The notes below the pieces were generated by a model. It was not told the DNA's origin. It saw only the letters and a list, made by a program, of their open reading frames with translations, and did no database searches. Source: Triparma columacea (Eukaryota; Sar; Bolidophyceae; Parmales; Triparmaceae). From it: a DNA stretch of 64,000 nt. The DNA is taken from NCBI GenBank assembly GCA_030267965.1, contig BRYA01001016.1, forward strand, positions 44,964-108,963, written 5' to 3'. Positions 1 through 12,890 of the stretch are shown one piece after another; position 1 is the stretch's first letter; each line of letters starts with the position of its first letter. Made by a program: the position numbers and the translations under genes.

Positions 1-79
1 GTTTCTTCTTTGTGTGAACACTATCATCTTACAATTATTTATCCGTTTCTGCGTCTTCTCCCGCCCCCGGCCTCCAATC

Positions 80-1631
80 TCACTCCTCGATCTCCTCGTT
101 CAAGCTCTCGAAGAGCATTTCTGCAATGTGCGGTCTTTCCTTCAGGAGTTTTCCGAGTGCTGAGGTGCTCACGGTGCTACTGACGACGCTGGTTGCGTCG
201 CCGACGGTGCTCTCTAGGCTTTCACCGAGGTCTATGGCTCCGAACCCCCCTGCTAGCATCCTCTTCAACACGGTCTCGCCGTCTTCCATGTCCTCCTCCA
301 CCGGCACAAGGTACTCAACGAAGTTATCGTTGCTCCAGACCTCGATCATCCTCACGTTGAATATCGAGCTCCCGAAGAGGTTGAGATCTCCACTCTTGGT
401 GCTCTTGCTCGAGTCGCACAAGCTCCTGTTTCCCCTTCCGTTGACTGCCTTTTCCGAGGCGTCAGCAGTGTTGACAGCCTTCCAAAGGAAGAGCATGAGT
501 CCCTTAACCTTGGTGTGGAGGCTGATGCTCGGGTGGCAGCTAGTGTAGGCTGTTATCGCCATCCTCAGCAGCAGCTGGTGGAACTGCTCGAAGTTTAGGT
601 CCTGGGCGGTGTCTCCTCCATGGTGTGCCTCGACGCTGCTGAGGTAAATGTCTCCGGCCTGGATGGTGGTAATTTGTGCGAGGCTGATAATTTTGAAGTC
701 CTTAGGGTGCAGGGGGGGGTAGAGTTAGAACGGATAGGGGTGGCGTGGGCATGAGTTTCAGAAATGTTCCGAGAAGAGGATAGCCGCAAGGGCAAACTGG
801 TACTTTGAGATTCCGCTAACCCAACCCTCTCCGCGGCTCGCTTCTCTTGCCGCCTTACCTGACAGAATTGAATGTACTCGACGTAACCCATCAAGCTTTT
901 CGTCTCCCTCAACAATTTTGCCTTTTGCTTCGATGTTGTTTGGACCTGTCCGTGTCCTCCCTTCAGTTTGACTTGGTCTTGGACCTCCTGGGCAGCGATC
1001 TTCTTCCTTCGACGGTCTGAAAGGTCGGTATAGTAGTCAAAAATCCCTTTCAAACCGTCTTCGAGAGTCTCGAACAACAACGTCCAGACCTCTGATCCCT
1101 CCTCCATGTGCTCTTCCACCGACTTGGGCGCCCTTCTAGCCGCGAGCGGCAGAATATTCTCGAGAAGGAGCTTCTGGAAGACATTTTTTGGGTCTGCCGA
1201 GGGGTAAATCTTGGGGGCGAGGATCATCAAAACGTTGAGGAAGTCACTGTAAGTCATGAGGGTCGGGTTGGCCCTCTTGGCTAATGTTTTGTTCTGGTTC
1301 TTCTTCTTTAGCACCTCCTTGGCAAAAATCACCGACAGGTCTGCTGAAGTCAACCCGGAACCCTGCTTAGTGGACAGCATCTGGCAGTCTTTGGCCATCT
1401 TCATAAATTGTTGGTTCTATTTATCGTGATGTGGCGAAGGAAGGCGTCGGGAGGTGGCAGGGTTAGGGCTAAAACCAGCCAAACCTCTGGGTAACTTACG
1501 AGGGTCCATAATTGGGAAAAAATGCTGCCACCCCTCAACCACTCGCTCACCTTCAAGTATTCCGGTGCCAGGGGGTTCCCATGGAGCGTGTAGAAGGTGT
1601 AAATGTTCCATAGCTCCTGTTCCACAAGCAT
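80..1631 (-). CDS. EF-hand/p25-alpha-like helical protein, function unknown
   Basis: I reconstruct three exons, complement(80..700, 859..1416, 1551..1631), giving 419 aa; donors read GTGAGC and GTAAGG, acceptors TAG and AAG, and all phases are 0. The start ATG at 1631 follows AACC. The protein is all-helical and hydrophilic. It appears to hold two related modules: residues about 5-110 (LWNIYTFYTLHGNP ... LTSADLSVIFAKEV ... TYSDFLNVLMILAPKIYPSA) and about 190-270 (DIYLSSVE ... LNFEQFHQLLLRMAITAY). The 'aromatic-S/D-F-L ... APK.YP' pattern recalls p25-alpha/TPPP-type helical domains and the C-terminal part of the armadillo gene at 5070-10899. I see no canonical EF-hand loop, signal peptide or membrane segment. 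The family is not identified; a cytoskeletal or flagellar role is only a guess. It is divergent from the CLC gene with about 100 bp between start codons. Confidence 0.72.
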
Positions 1632-1734
1632 GGTTGTCTTTTTCGCTTTCAGTTATGCTTTGCCCTTTGCCCTGCTGCCTGCTGCACTGTTCTCGCAGGG
1701 CTTCCATATCCTCTCACTCTCTAGGCTCTGATTG
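1632..1734. promoter_or_regulatory. Short divergent promoter region
   Basis: Only 103 bp separate the start codons of the helical-protein gene (-) and the chloride-channel gene (+). The stretch is pyrimidine-rich on the plus strand and has no clear TATA box. It must contain both 5' UTRs and both promoters unless an upstream exon exists inside a neighbour. Confidence 0.5.
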
Positions 1735-4700
1735 ATGGCCTCGAAGGCTCCGCTCTTGTCAGAAGCGGATAAACTTGACTTAGATCCCAAGAGTGGAAAT
1801 GGAGCGTCAACTGTGACCTTTGATGATGACAAGAATAGGCATGGTTCTACAGGATCGACAGGCCGTCCCACAACAGATTCTTGGGGATCCTTCAATGATA
1901 CGATGCGGAACGGCACTTCCGATGCTCCCGGGGGCTCGGATGATCCCAACGCTGTCGGCTTCCTTCAATTTCGAAAGGACCTTGAACACACTGCAAGGCG
2001 CATTTCCCAGAAGAGAGTTGAGGCCCTTCAGGCTGATGTTGACAATTGTCACGCCAAGTCGTCCAGAAACCTACTCGGAGAAAACAGTGAGAACGGCAAA
2101 CCCCCCGTCAGGAGGTCCAGGACGGAGGCTGCTCAGAGCGCTTCCGAGGCTGGTGTGAATGTCAGCACTCTTGCGGCTGACCAGAAGATGGATAGAAGTA
2201 AATTGAGGCGACGCAGCATCATCAAGCAGGATGCCACGCTTGAATACTTCCGTGACCGCCGCCCTAACAAGCATTCTGGCTACAGGCGCGCCATCACGAA
2301 CAACCAGAACGTTTTTTCAATGAGATGGAAGACAGTTGGGCTCTTGTTTCTAGTTGGAACCCTCACCGGAATGGTTCACTACGTTGTGGCCTGGGTGGAG
2401 AATCTAATTCTCGAGAGCAAGCAGGTGCGAGGCGGTCTGGGCGAAGCACTTCACTCCTTCAACGCTCCCTTCTCACTCTCCCCACTTACGCTCTTCCCCC
2501 CTCCCCACCCCTCGCAGAATTTAGCTCAGGCTGTTTCCGACAGGTACAGCTGGGAAGTCAGCTTCATCGTCTGGTGGTGCTTCACTGTCACAGTCATGCT
2601 GATATCTCTCACGCTTACGCAGAAGATTTCCCCGGTCGCTGCTGGGTCTGGTATTCCTCAGATGAAAACTGAGGTGAGAAAGGACAAAAATAGAGATGGT
2701 GTTGTGACCACGATATTGCCTGCTGACGCGACGCATTACCTACTGATGCAACACACTACCTACCAACGCTACGTCATCGCGATTCGCTTCTCTCTCGTCG
2801 CAGCTCACCGGACACAAGATCAAGAACTATCTTTCCCTGCGCACCCTCGCCGCTAAGATTGTGGGCCTGACAACTGCAGTTGGTGCTGGGATGTACATTG
2901 GCCAAGAGGGTCCCTTCGTGCACATTGCGTCCGCACTGGCCCACGGGCTCATCTACATGAAGGCCTTCAAGGGACCCTTCAAGCGCATTCGCGAGAACAA
3001 GTCAGTGCAGCTTGCTGTGCTCGAGGCTGCGTGTGCTGTGGGAGTGTCTTCAACCTTCAGGGCGCCCATCGGGGGCGTACTATTCAGTATTGAAGTAACA
3101 AGGTGAGCCATTCGAAGTGAAGGAGCATCGCGAGGAAGCGATGACATTGATGCACCAATATATATACCTCCTTTGTAGCCCACTAACGTAATTCCCTCCG
3201 CGCGGCTCCAGCACCTACTACATGGTTGCAAACTACTGGAAGGGCTTCCTCGCTGCCATTTCAGCCTCCTTTATGAGCCACGTCATTGACATGATTTCGA
3301 CCCGTGATGTGTCCGCGACCTTTGACCCGTTGTTTTACGTCGACTACGACACCAACAAGACTTACGAGGTAAGCATTCCACCCAAGCCTCTCTTACGCGA
3401 CCGCGACCGCGCTGATCTAACCACTTCCTCGTCGTTCGCTCGTCTTAGTACTGGGAAGTTTGCTTCTTCTTGGCTATCGGCGTTTTCCTTGGCTTCTGCG
3501 GTGCAATGGTGGTCAAGTTGAACGCCAAAATGTCTAAACTTAAGTCCAAGATGATGAAGGGGCAAAGTACCTTGAATAAGGAGATCCTCTGGACCATGGC
3601 TGTCGGCACCCTCACGGCAAGCTGCTACCTCTTTGGAAAGTTTTCCATTCGCTCTTACAAAAAGAATATCCAGGATCTGGTTGATCCCACATCCCTCTTG
3701 GTGCACCACAAGGAGGGCAGCACAAATAGCACCCTTGTGTATAACGATGCCTGGGAAGGACCTGACTGGGTGCAGGATTGGGGTGACCTCAAGGTTATTT
3801 TCCCCCTCTTCTGCTTCTTCGTTAGCAACTTTATCCTCGTTGCGCTCTCCCTCACTGTTAGTGTGCCGTGCGGGTGTTTCGTGCCTCTCTTCGCTGGTGG
3901 AGCGGCCTTTGGCAGGTTGGTCGGGGAACTTGTCCAGTATTACATCACCAGCCAGAATCCGGACTACAACTCTCTCCCCGGTGGCTACGCCTTGGTCGGA
4001 GCCGCGGCGTTCACGGCCGGTGGCACTCGAACGGTTTCTGTTGCTGTCATTGCAATGGAACTCACGGGGGAGCTCGACTTCATCCTTCCCATCTTCATAG
4101 GAGTATTCGCCTCCTGCATCACCGGCTCCAGGTTTTCGGATAGCATCTACGACAGCATTCTCAAGGCCAGAAACCTGCCCTACCTTGCCAACGTTGTTCT
4201 CAAACCCAACGCTGTCGTGGCAGATATTATGACTCCCGTTGTTCCGTGCTTGTCCAAGGTGTGCACCACGAAGGACATGCTCATTGTTCTCAGAGAAAAG
4301 TTTGAATACGACATTCCTATCGTCGAGTCGAAGGAAACTATGCTGCTCCATGGGACCGTTTGCAGGTCGGACGTCGAGCATGTGGTTAGGCAAATCTACG
4401 CAGAGAACAAACTGGAGAACGTGAGCGCGGATCTTGGGCAGGAAAAGAGTAACAACATTATCACTAGCCATGAGAAGGAGAGGAAAAGAGGAATTCTCCT
4501 GCAGAGCCATGACCTCCTCCACCATAGGGAAGTTCATGTTCAAGCGGCTCCTTTTATCCTGCAGGGCCAGACACCCGCGGAGGATGTACACATCATCTTC
4601 ACCATGCTCAAGTGCATGAACGTATTCGTCACGAGCTATGGGATGTTGGTTGGTGTCGTCACGAAGGAGAATATATTCAAGGCGAACATGGACGAGACTG

Positions 4701-4992
4701 AGCACGCCATGGATATCTACTCTTCGCTCCGGCCTGTGAGGCGAGGTGGAAGGAGGGGCTCCATGAAGGTGAGAATGGAATGGAGCGAAAGGGCGTCGTT
4801 TAAAACTACTTCTACAAACTCTCAACGTACGAATATTCTAACGCATTGTCCTTGCCCTTTTTTCGCTTCACTTTCTGCTCTTCTCAGCAGCAGGACGGCT
4901 TCATTGGGCTATTCCCCAGTGACACCGCGTCCCCGGCTTCCTCAGAAAGATCGACGGTGCCTCTCGCCAGCCCCGTCGAAGGTTCTTCATAA
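1735..4992 (+). CDS. CLC-family chloride channel with two CBS domains
   Basis: Six exons, join(1735..2424, 2518..2673, 2804..3102, 3212..3368, 3449..4768, 4888..4992), encode 908 aa. Residues 1-200 are a polar cytosolic tail. The CLC core follows, with the three anion-selectivity signatures: GSGIPQMKT (about 272), GQEGPFVHIA (about 315) and GCFVPLF (about 574). Two CBS domains lie at about 691-760 (DIMTPVVP) and 798-850. The gating glutamate (GxEGP) is present. The 'proton glutamate' position in helix H reads FSIEVTSTYY, with Val where H+/Cl- exchangers have Glu. The same segment and the NYWKGF motif resemble the ClC-1/2 channel branch, so a Cl- channel of the plasma membrane or an endomembrane is inferred. 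The first intron has an atypical donor, GTGCGA. The 3' end faces the armadillo gene, 77 bp away. Confidence 0.93.
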
Positions 4993-5069
4993 TATAAGTC
5001 CGTTACACCACCCCGATAATAATAATCTAAGCGACGCGCATTATCGTAGAGAAACAATCACCAACAATG

Positions 5070-8000
5070 TTATTGCACAAGCCACTGATCTTGCACTAAG
5101 TATTTGCCGACCAACTTCACTTGCTGGTTCTCGAAGGAAAGCAGCCCCTTGGACCTCAAACCCAATCCTCCGATCATGAGCTGGATGAGTTTGTCTACCT
5201 TTTCGCTCAGCGGTCTTTCGCTTGGGGTCAAAAAGTCGCTGCTCGGCCTCCTCTCTAGCAGTCTCGACTTTTCTTCCGATCCCAACCCACCCCCCTCCTG
5301 CTTCGAAGCGCTCAACACCCTGATTTTCTCCCTATAGTCGCACATATTTTGGGCCCCCAATACTTCCATGTCCTCGTTTGTCGGTATGCTCACCACATCA
5401 GCAACCCTACCAAGAGCCTCAAGGAAGTCGGTGTACGTCAAACTGATGTATTTATGTCGACTCTTCACCTCGTCCACCACGCACATTCTGCTCTTGAAGA
5501 AGCAAAGCATAGCCTCTCTGGCGGTGAAATCCCCGTCGTCCTTGTCCCCGACGAGCCCGCTCTCCTTAAGGAGAAGCATCCACTCGGGAATGCTAAATAG
5601 GGGGGTGCCTGCAACCTTGAGCATGTCCTTGTATTTTTTGTAGACCAACTTCAAGACCCTCTTGTGGCTCGTGAACACTGTCTCTGACCCCTCGTTGTAA
5701 AGCCGGTCTCTTCTAAAATCATCGCTGTCCACTTTCCCCATGGGCGGGATGTGAGGTATGAGGTTCCTCTTCACGAGCAACCCCACCGCCTCGCTAATAT
5801 CGGCCCCGGCTTCTTCCTTGTACTTGGTGATGGCAAACCTTATTAGGATTTCGATGAACTCCATTCTCATCAAGCACTTGTCGTCGTTCAGCTTGGACTC
5901 CTGGGATTTTTTGTTCGTCTCGACATTGACCGCGATGAAAGCCTGCTGGCAGCCCTCGCTGCTCAGCTTGCTGTCGACCATCTTGCAGTCGTTGCAGAAC
6001 CTCGTGAAGCTAAGCTCCCCCATGACGAAGCAGTTCCTCGTTTGGTTGTTACTAAGCAGGCAGTAGTACTCGAACGCGTCCATCATGGTCTCGTACAAGG
6101 GCTCGAGAGCCTCCTTGATCTCTTTGAGTTCCGTCTCGACACTCTCCCCGGACTTCACGCCAGAATCCTCCTTAGCTATCAGTTTCGCGATCCTAGGTTC
6201 ACTGAGCATCCTGTTAAAATCCGCTTCCAGGGCCCTCTTGATGACCTTGGGGGTGTTGTAGAAGTCCCTACTGTCGGAAAGCTGTCTCCTGTCCCCAAAG
6301 AGGCTCTTGGTAATGTCCCATGGTTCCTTTTCGACGACAACCTCGGCGACGACTTCCACCTCCTCTTCTGTCTCGCTCAAAATTTCTGGCTCCATCTCGG
6401 CAATGAACTTAATGGGCTCGATTGGGATGGCTCCAAACATGTTGGCGCTCCTTATTTGGTCCAGACTCGGCTTCATCGTTCTGAGCGCGGCCTTGGTTGC
6501 CAAACTGCATAGGGGGATGTAGTGTTTGTCGATCAGGGGGCACGTCGGAAGATGTGGAATGTAAGCAGGGGCGATGTCCTTCTCTTCCTCTGTGGGTCCC
6601 TTCGGGGTCCTGGGTTTGGGCAGTCCTGCCTGCAGCGTGTGCACAAGTCTCAAAGGCACAATGGGCGTAGGATATGGACCAGGCTCGAGAGCTTCACAAA
6701 CTATAGATGACGTGTGATAAAAAAAGAGCGTCTCTCCCTCATCAGATATGAAGTGGTCGAAGAGTCCGTGTCCAATGACTGAGTCCTCGACCTTCTTCCA
6801 CATGACAAGTTTGACCGGTGTAGGGGCGATCTTCACCTTGGACTCTCCCTTCATGTATTTGTTTGTGTTGAAAGTGATTCTATTGTAGGGAACGGGGGGC
6901 TGCAAGATAAGGGAATACTTGGCCCCCGAAATGTTCTGGTTCGTTCTTCTGGGACCCTCCTTCGGCTCCTCTTTTTTCTCCTCGCCGTCGTCGGCAGCCT
7001 CCTTCTCGCTTTCCCCTCCCGGACCTCCCGCGCTCTTGCTGCTCTCGAACGTGTTTAAACTTTTGGTGTAACTAACGATTGGGGGCCTCCACCTGTTCTC
7101 TCCCTCCTCGGTCTGTTCGCTTCCTAGCCTCCCAACGGGCCCGACCCTATGACTCGACCTCAACGGAGACAGGACGTTATTTCTGGCTTTCAAGCTGGCC
7201 GCCATGGAGCTCGTAGTCACAGCACCACCAGTCAGCGCGGGGGCCGTCTTTGGTCTCCTCCCCGTGCTTGAGAAGGTGTGGTTCGTGTCAGACATCTTAG
7301 GCGTCGTAGGAAGGGGGGCTGGCGTATCGAACGTGGAAGGTTTTCGATTCGTCATGCTGGCCGAGCTCAGTGAACCCTGGCTCAAATTGTTTGACCCCGT
7401 TCCCCCTGCTCCTCCCGCACTCATGCTTGCCCTCCGTTTGGCGACAAAGCCTCCCCTGTCATTCTTCCTGTTGTACTCTTCGACACGCTCGACAACGTCA
7501 ATCTCCACGGGCTCGTCCTCCCATAACCCTGTCACCTTCCTATTTATCCTTGCGCGAACCCTCCCGAGAGCGAGCCTCACAGTCTTGACCGATTCGGCCT
7601 CGGCAATTTCTTTCTTCGCTTCGCTCAGGGGCTCTCCCCCGTTTTGCTCGAGAAGTTTCTTCTCCTCCTCTTGCATGGTCTTGCTGACGGCGGAGCTGCA
7701 CTGGGCAAGGTGCAGCTTGTACATATCGGCCCTGCAGTCCCCGTTGTTACTGAGGTTGGACAAGATTGAAGCGCTGAATTCGCTCTTCAGCCCCCCCTTT
7801 TCGCCGAGCCTTGCTAAGTTGGTGAGCTTCAAAAGGATGTGCTTGCTGATTTCCCTCTGGTTCACGGTGTCTTGCGAGAGGTTGAGGAAACCGTGCAACA
7901 CCTTGACGTGGTCGTCGTGAGTAATTTCGGTGGAGTCCAAGAGGGCCGCCATTCCCTTGATGCAGCCAGTCTTCCCAAAGTGCCTTTTGCTCTCCACGTC

Positions 8001-10899
8001 CATTGCCAAAGTCGTGACGCCAAAGACGCCGAGGACCTGAACTTCGATGTTGTCCTTCAAAATCATTCGCGCAAAGAGGTCTTCCAAGTAGAACTTGCCG
8101 CCAATCTTCTGGAAACGCTCCCTGCTCTCGATGTCTTTCGACATGAAGAACATGAGGCCTGCGCACTGGACGTGCATGTACGGGGTGATGTGCTTGGACT
8201 GTAAGGTGCTCATGATGCTGCTCTCGATATCGACCTGTTTCATCAGCGAGAATATATCCTCATTCCTCTGGAGCTCGTACAGGACGCAGATGGACAGCGT
8301 CTTGAGGGGCATGTAGCACGCTGTGTTGTCGAAGTTGAGAAAGGAACTGAGCGTATTGAGGCCTCCAAGCATGGCTAACCTAACGGCATTCTTTTTGTTG
8401 CACACCATGAGCCAGATGGCCCCCATGAGCCTCTCCTTGAGTTCCAAGTCGGAGTTCCCGCACAACACCTGGTAGAGGCCGTTCATCGCAAACAGCTTTC
8501 CCATGGTGTTCCTGTTCCACTCGTTTCTTGCAAGGCACCAGATGGTCGATGAGACGTTCATGAGGACGCCCTTGCTCCTGACAGTGAGGAGCTGAATGAC
8601 AGACTGGAGGTGCTCCAGCTTGACCTTGTCCTCCCTGTCCATGCACCACATAAGGGCACAAGAGAGGTTCTTGAGAACCGAAATTGCCTTCTTGTCAATT
8701 TCAGCCCTTTGCACCCACCTCTTCATGAGATCGAAGATTTTATCGTAACCTCTCTCCCCCTCCCCGTCTCCGCCCATTATGGCCGTGAGCTCGGGGGGTT
8801 GAGATGCGCAGAGGTTGGCGAACGTGAAGGACATCTCTTCTGCGGTTCCGCTGTCCTTGGAGTTGATAAGGATGTCAATCACTCTCGGGATAATATTTGG
8901 GATTTTCGTGAAGCTCTGGGCAAGCTTAAAGCTGAGCACCGACAATGCGCCGCTGCACGCGGTAGTTACAGTCGAGTGAACCCTGGAGTCGTCGTTGTAC
9001 CCGGCCAGCTCGACGAGGTCCTTCACAGAGTCCAAGCCCTCCTGCAACAGGTCGTGCACCTTGTCATCTCTCAGAAGGATGGAGGCGAAGCCCCAAAGCG
9101 AAATGCTGCTGTACTCGAGGATCCTTGACGCAAGGTCGTCGGGTGACGCACCAAGCTTTTTCTTGGACGCCTGCGAAAACAGCTCTTTCGTGGCATGGAG
9201 CTCCTCCACGCACCATCTCGCGGTCTGGAGCGTAGCATGGAAGAGATCCAAGACGTCTGTCCCCCCCACGAGCTTGCGGTCGACCTTGGACCTCGCGAAG
9301 GTGGATATCGAGGCGGCGGCAGAGAGGACGACGTAGGTGTTGTCGCTCTTCATCAAGTTTGCGAGGCGGTGGATGCGCTTTGTGCCGGCGATCGTCTTGC
9401 GGGCGGCGCGGGACGTTGCGAGAATTATGCAGAGACCCTCAGACGCGGTTTTGAGTGTCTCCATGTGAGAGCTCCTGCAGCAAAGCTCAAGGAGTACCGT
9501 GCAGTGATCGGTGAGAAGGTTTCTGATAAACGTGGACGAGGCCAGGGATAGTAGGGCTCCGATGTTGTGGCGATAGTAAAAGTCATGAGCTCCGTCTTCG
9601 GCTCCGTCCTTGTTCTTGGTGCGCTTCATGAGGTTGTTGAGGAGCAACTGAGGGGCATCTGAGACGGCCAGCTTCTTGTTAATTTGGGGGTGCTCTGCAG
9701 GGAGGAGCGAAGCGACGATCGGAAGGTTGCATTAGTGATTTAAATAAATAGTGCTGATACGTAATCGTCTTCGCCTCGCTTTTCCCTCACCTCCAAGCTT
9801 CCATACCACCCTAGCCGCCGCTCCTCCCACGTCCCAGTCCTCGTCTCTCAGGGCTAGCTTGACGCAGTCCAGCATGTGGTCGTCGCACGCGTGCATATTG
9901 CTCTCCCTCTGGACGAGCTCCCAGATTCTGTTGAGTGCGGCTACCCTCTCTTTAGGAACAGTTGAGGCGAGGGTGACGAGAATTTCGCCTCTAAGTAAGG
10001 GGGGGAGGGCGGGAACCGAGAAGGGGGTGACGTTAGGGGGTTGGATACTATGAGGAATCTCTTCCAGTTATTCGCTCGTTCGATCTCACTCACCTGATGA
10101 CCTCCACCCTTCGTCTCCTCCTCCTGTGCGACTCTTCGGACCACTTCTTGAGGGCAGCCTTGAGGTCCGCCGTGCTCCTGATCTCCTCCGCCTCGTCCTG
10201 GTCCATCAGCATGTTCGCGAAAGCCGAGCCCCCAGATGTGAAGGTGCGTCTTCCCATCGGAGAGCCGGGGGACCCGGGGGACCCGGGTCTGCCGTCGCCG
10301 AAGAGGGGGATCTTGATAACTATGGGCCTGTTGTAATTAAACTGCTTGGATATAGTCGTCTTAAGCTCCTCAGCGGTCGTCGAATTGTCCACAGTAATCG
10401 TGGTCTCCTGGCCCCTGCCTTTCCATACGTGATTGTCGCACACATTGACGCTGGGGTTAGGAGTTGGGGTGGGGTGGGGTGGGAGGGGGGAGGGGGCGGG
10501 TGGGCGATTGCGTGGGAGGGAACCTGGTAGTAATACTGAGAACAACGTTGCCGCAACACATCTCCGTAAAAAACGCCAAAAACCAACACCCTCAACCCAC
10601 AACCTACCTGTACTTAACGACAGTGCTGGCAACCTTGGGGTGCACAGCCTTGCCGTGAGCACCTAAACCTGCCTGTTTACCGACTCGCTTCATCTTCGAC
10701 AAAAGTGACCTGCAGGGGTTGGGGTTAGGCGCGGAGGGGAGGGAGAGGGAAAAGGCCTACCCTCGAATCTATAGAAAAGCACAAGGGAAAGTGGGAGAAG
10801 AAGGAGCAGCAGAGGGAAGAATATTCGGAAACGATTGATAAACGGCACTTACTTGGCCTTGGCCGTGTCGCGGCGGGCGCCACCGGTGTTCTTGGCCAT
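5070..10899 (-). CDS. Giant armadillo-repeat protein with C-terminal helical/EF-like domain
   Basis: Five exons, complement(5070..9694, 9791..9990, 10094..10450, 10608..10709, 10853..10899), sum to 1776 aa with consistent phases; the start is MAKNTGGARRDTAK. Residues about 50-130 form a small basic domain with GSPGSPGSP, followed by an acidic/basic helical stretch ending RRRRRRVEVIR. Residues about 170-850 are armadillo/HEAT-like helices with repeated 'A..L.NLS' signatures (ISVLKNLSCAL, ASILSNLSNNG). About 870-1150 is low-complexity (Ser/Gly/Pro). The last roughly 450 residues form a helical domain (SDSRDFYNTPKVIKRALEAD, FTAREAMLCFFKSRMCVVDE, YTDFLEALGRVADV) that I recall seeing with flagellar and cytoskeletal proteins of stramenopiles. 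The last exon is a single 4.6-kb block. It is probably a scaffold; a flagellar location is inference only. It diverges from the CDP-DAG synthase gene. Confidence 0.82.
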
Positions 10900-11072
10900 C
10901 TCAAAGAACCAAGGAGTTGAGCTTTGCGGGATTGTTAAGCGCTCCTTTTGCCGTCGGCTGAGATTGGCCGAGACTCATCAACCGCTGCCTTGGATCAATT
11001 GACAATTTAAGATTCATTTAAATCGTTCTTGAAGTACTTTACGGGTGAGTGAGTGCGTCAAAAACGTCAGAG

Positions 11073-11078
11073 TATAAA
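11073..11078 (+). promoter_or_regulatory. Candidate TATA box for CDP-DAG synthase gene
   Basis: TATAAA lies 69 bp upstream of the ATG at 11147, inside the 247-bp divergent gap to the armadillo gene. The position suits a core promoter with a short 5' UTR, but it rests on sequence match alone. Confidence 0.3.
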
Positions 11079-11146
11079 GTGATTGCCTTTTTTGTCGATA
11101 CTAATACCCGTATTAAACCCTCAGAACATTAAATTGAGATATTGTG

Positions 11147-12709
11147 ATGGCTACAACGAGACGGTCAACGAAGAGGGCACCCAGCAGAGGAAGGAGCAAG
11201 AGTAAGGGGCCTAAGGAGAAAGCTTCTGCTAAGGATGAAGCCAAGTCTCCTGTCTCTAAGCCTGTCTCGAAGTCTACCCCCGAATCAAAGGGGCCTCGCG
11301 CTGCCATGAGCGGAAGCGCTGTGAAGAAGGATGAAAGCAAGAGGAGTAAGATCTTGACGAGGGTCTGGTATGGAGCCCTAATGGTAATTGGCTTCTTGGC
11401 CGTCATGTACGCCGGTCATTTTTACGTCTGCTTGCTTGTGGCCCTTTTGGAGGTCCTCCTCTTCAGGGAGCTTGTCAAGGTTCGTTACAATACCTACATT
11501 AATACCATCGAGGAGACCATCCCGCTGTTCCGCACGACCCAGTGGATGTGGTTTGCGGTCGCTATCTTCTACACCTACGGCGACTTCGTGAACTCCGTTA
11601 TGCAGAACAGCGAGGACCTGCACTCAGCAGTGGTTAATTACAAGGCCGGCCCAATTCACGCCCTATTTTCTTTCGGCCTTTACTCGACCACCTTCGTCCT
11701 CACCGTGGTCACCTTGCAGAGGGACTACATCAAGTTCCAGCTCAACCAGCTCTGCTGGACGCTCTGCGTCCTCTGCCTTACTGTTGGACAGGTAAGAATG
11801 GGGGGAGGCGGGAGGGCAATCGGAAGGGGAACCTAGCGTAACGACGAAGACCAAATTATCAACCCTGATATATAACCCCCCGCTAACGGAACCCCCTTCA
11901 CCCCACCCCCTCTCTCGCAGCTCAAGTACATCATGCACAACATCTTCAACGGGTTCTTCTGGTTTGTCTTCCCAGTCCTCCTCGTCGTCATCAACGACAT
12001 AATGGCCTACGTCTGTGGGATGACCTGCGGCAAAAAGTTCATCACCCGCCCCTTCCTCAAGCTGTCCCCCAATAAGACTTGGGAGGGATTCATCGGCGGG
12101 GGTATCTTCACCATCATATTCGGCTGGTTCCTTGCCGAGTTTCTCTCCGGATTCACGTGGATGACCTGCCCCATCAGCATCCCTACGCTCTGGTCTCCCG
12201 TTCTTGAGTGCGAGGAGGACGCGATCTTTAAGGAGGCCATCAGCACCCTCCCCGAGCAATTTTTCGACATGATCCCCAACCAGCTCGTCCGCTTCATCCC
12301 TGGGGTGATTGAGTTCTGCGAGAACGGCGGTGCCATCGCTCCCTGCATCTCTGGCACTCCCCACCACCACCATCACTTCGAGCTCCAGGCCAGGGTCCTC
12401 CCGGTCCAGCTCCACGCCATCATGCTAGGCCTCTTCGCGTCGGTGGTCGCCCCGTTCGGAGGCTTCATGGCATCAGGGATCAAGCGCGCCTACAATATCA
12501 AGGACTTCGACAGTGTCATCCCTGGCCACGGGGGGGTCATGGATAGGATGGACTGCCAGTTCCTCATGGCCCTCTGCACGTGGGTGCACTACAACGCCTT
12601 CGTCAAGTTGGCTACTGTCAGCGTTGGGAAGATCCTTTACCTCTTCAAGATGTTGCCTGAGGGCGAGCAGGCGGAGTTCCTGGCCAAGGCAGCAGAGTAC
12701 GTAAGGTAA
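11147..12709 (+). CDS. CDS1: Phosphatidate cytidylyltransferase (CDP-DAG synthase)
   Basis: Two exons, join(11147..11791, 11921..12709), give 477 aa. The enzyme makes CDP-diacylglycerol from phosphatidate and CTP, feeding synthesis of phosphatidylinositol, phosphatidylglycerol and cardiolipin. A basic, low-complexity N-terminal tail (about 1-75, rich in Lys/Ser/Arg) is followed by repeated hydrophobic segments. The family signature is complete near the C-terminus, about residues 396-424: SGIKRAYNIKDFD, then IPGHGGVMDRMD, matching the S-x-K-R-x(4)-K-D ... H-G-G-x-x-D-R-x-D pattern. NKTWEGF is the second conserved block. The lack of a signal or transit peptide and the eukaryotic layout suggest the ER form. 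A GTA AGG TAA at the 3' end could also be read as a splice donor, but the stop there is simplest. Confidence 0.95.
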
Positions 12710-12890
12710 ACAAATGGGGAAAAGGGGGCAAGGGAGAGGGGGGTGCATTTTTTCGCACGTTAAGGATGAACTAAAACGCACAAAGCAGCAACGTTTTTAT
12801 TAAATTGTTTGTCGTTAAGGTTCTTGAGGCTGCGACTTTTCCAACTCCCACCAGTGCGCCTTGCATTCCCAACCAACCACTCCCCCCAAT

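Noticed and set aside
3362..4825. 487-codon open frame on the minus strand inside the chloride-channel gene
   Set aside because: It is fully antisense to the largest CLC exon, has no recognisable domain and is low-complexity charged sequence, as expected from the complement of GC-rich codons.
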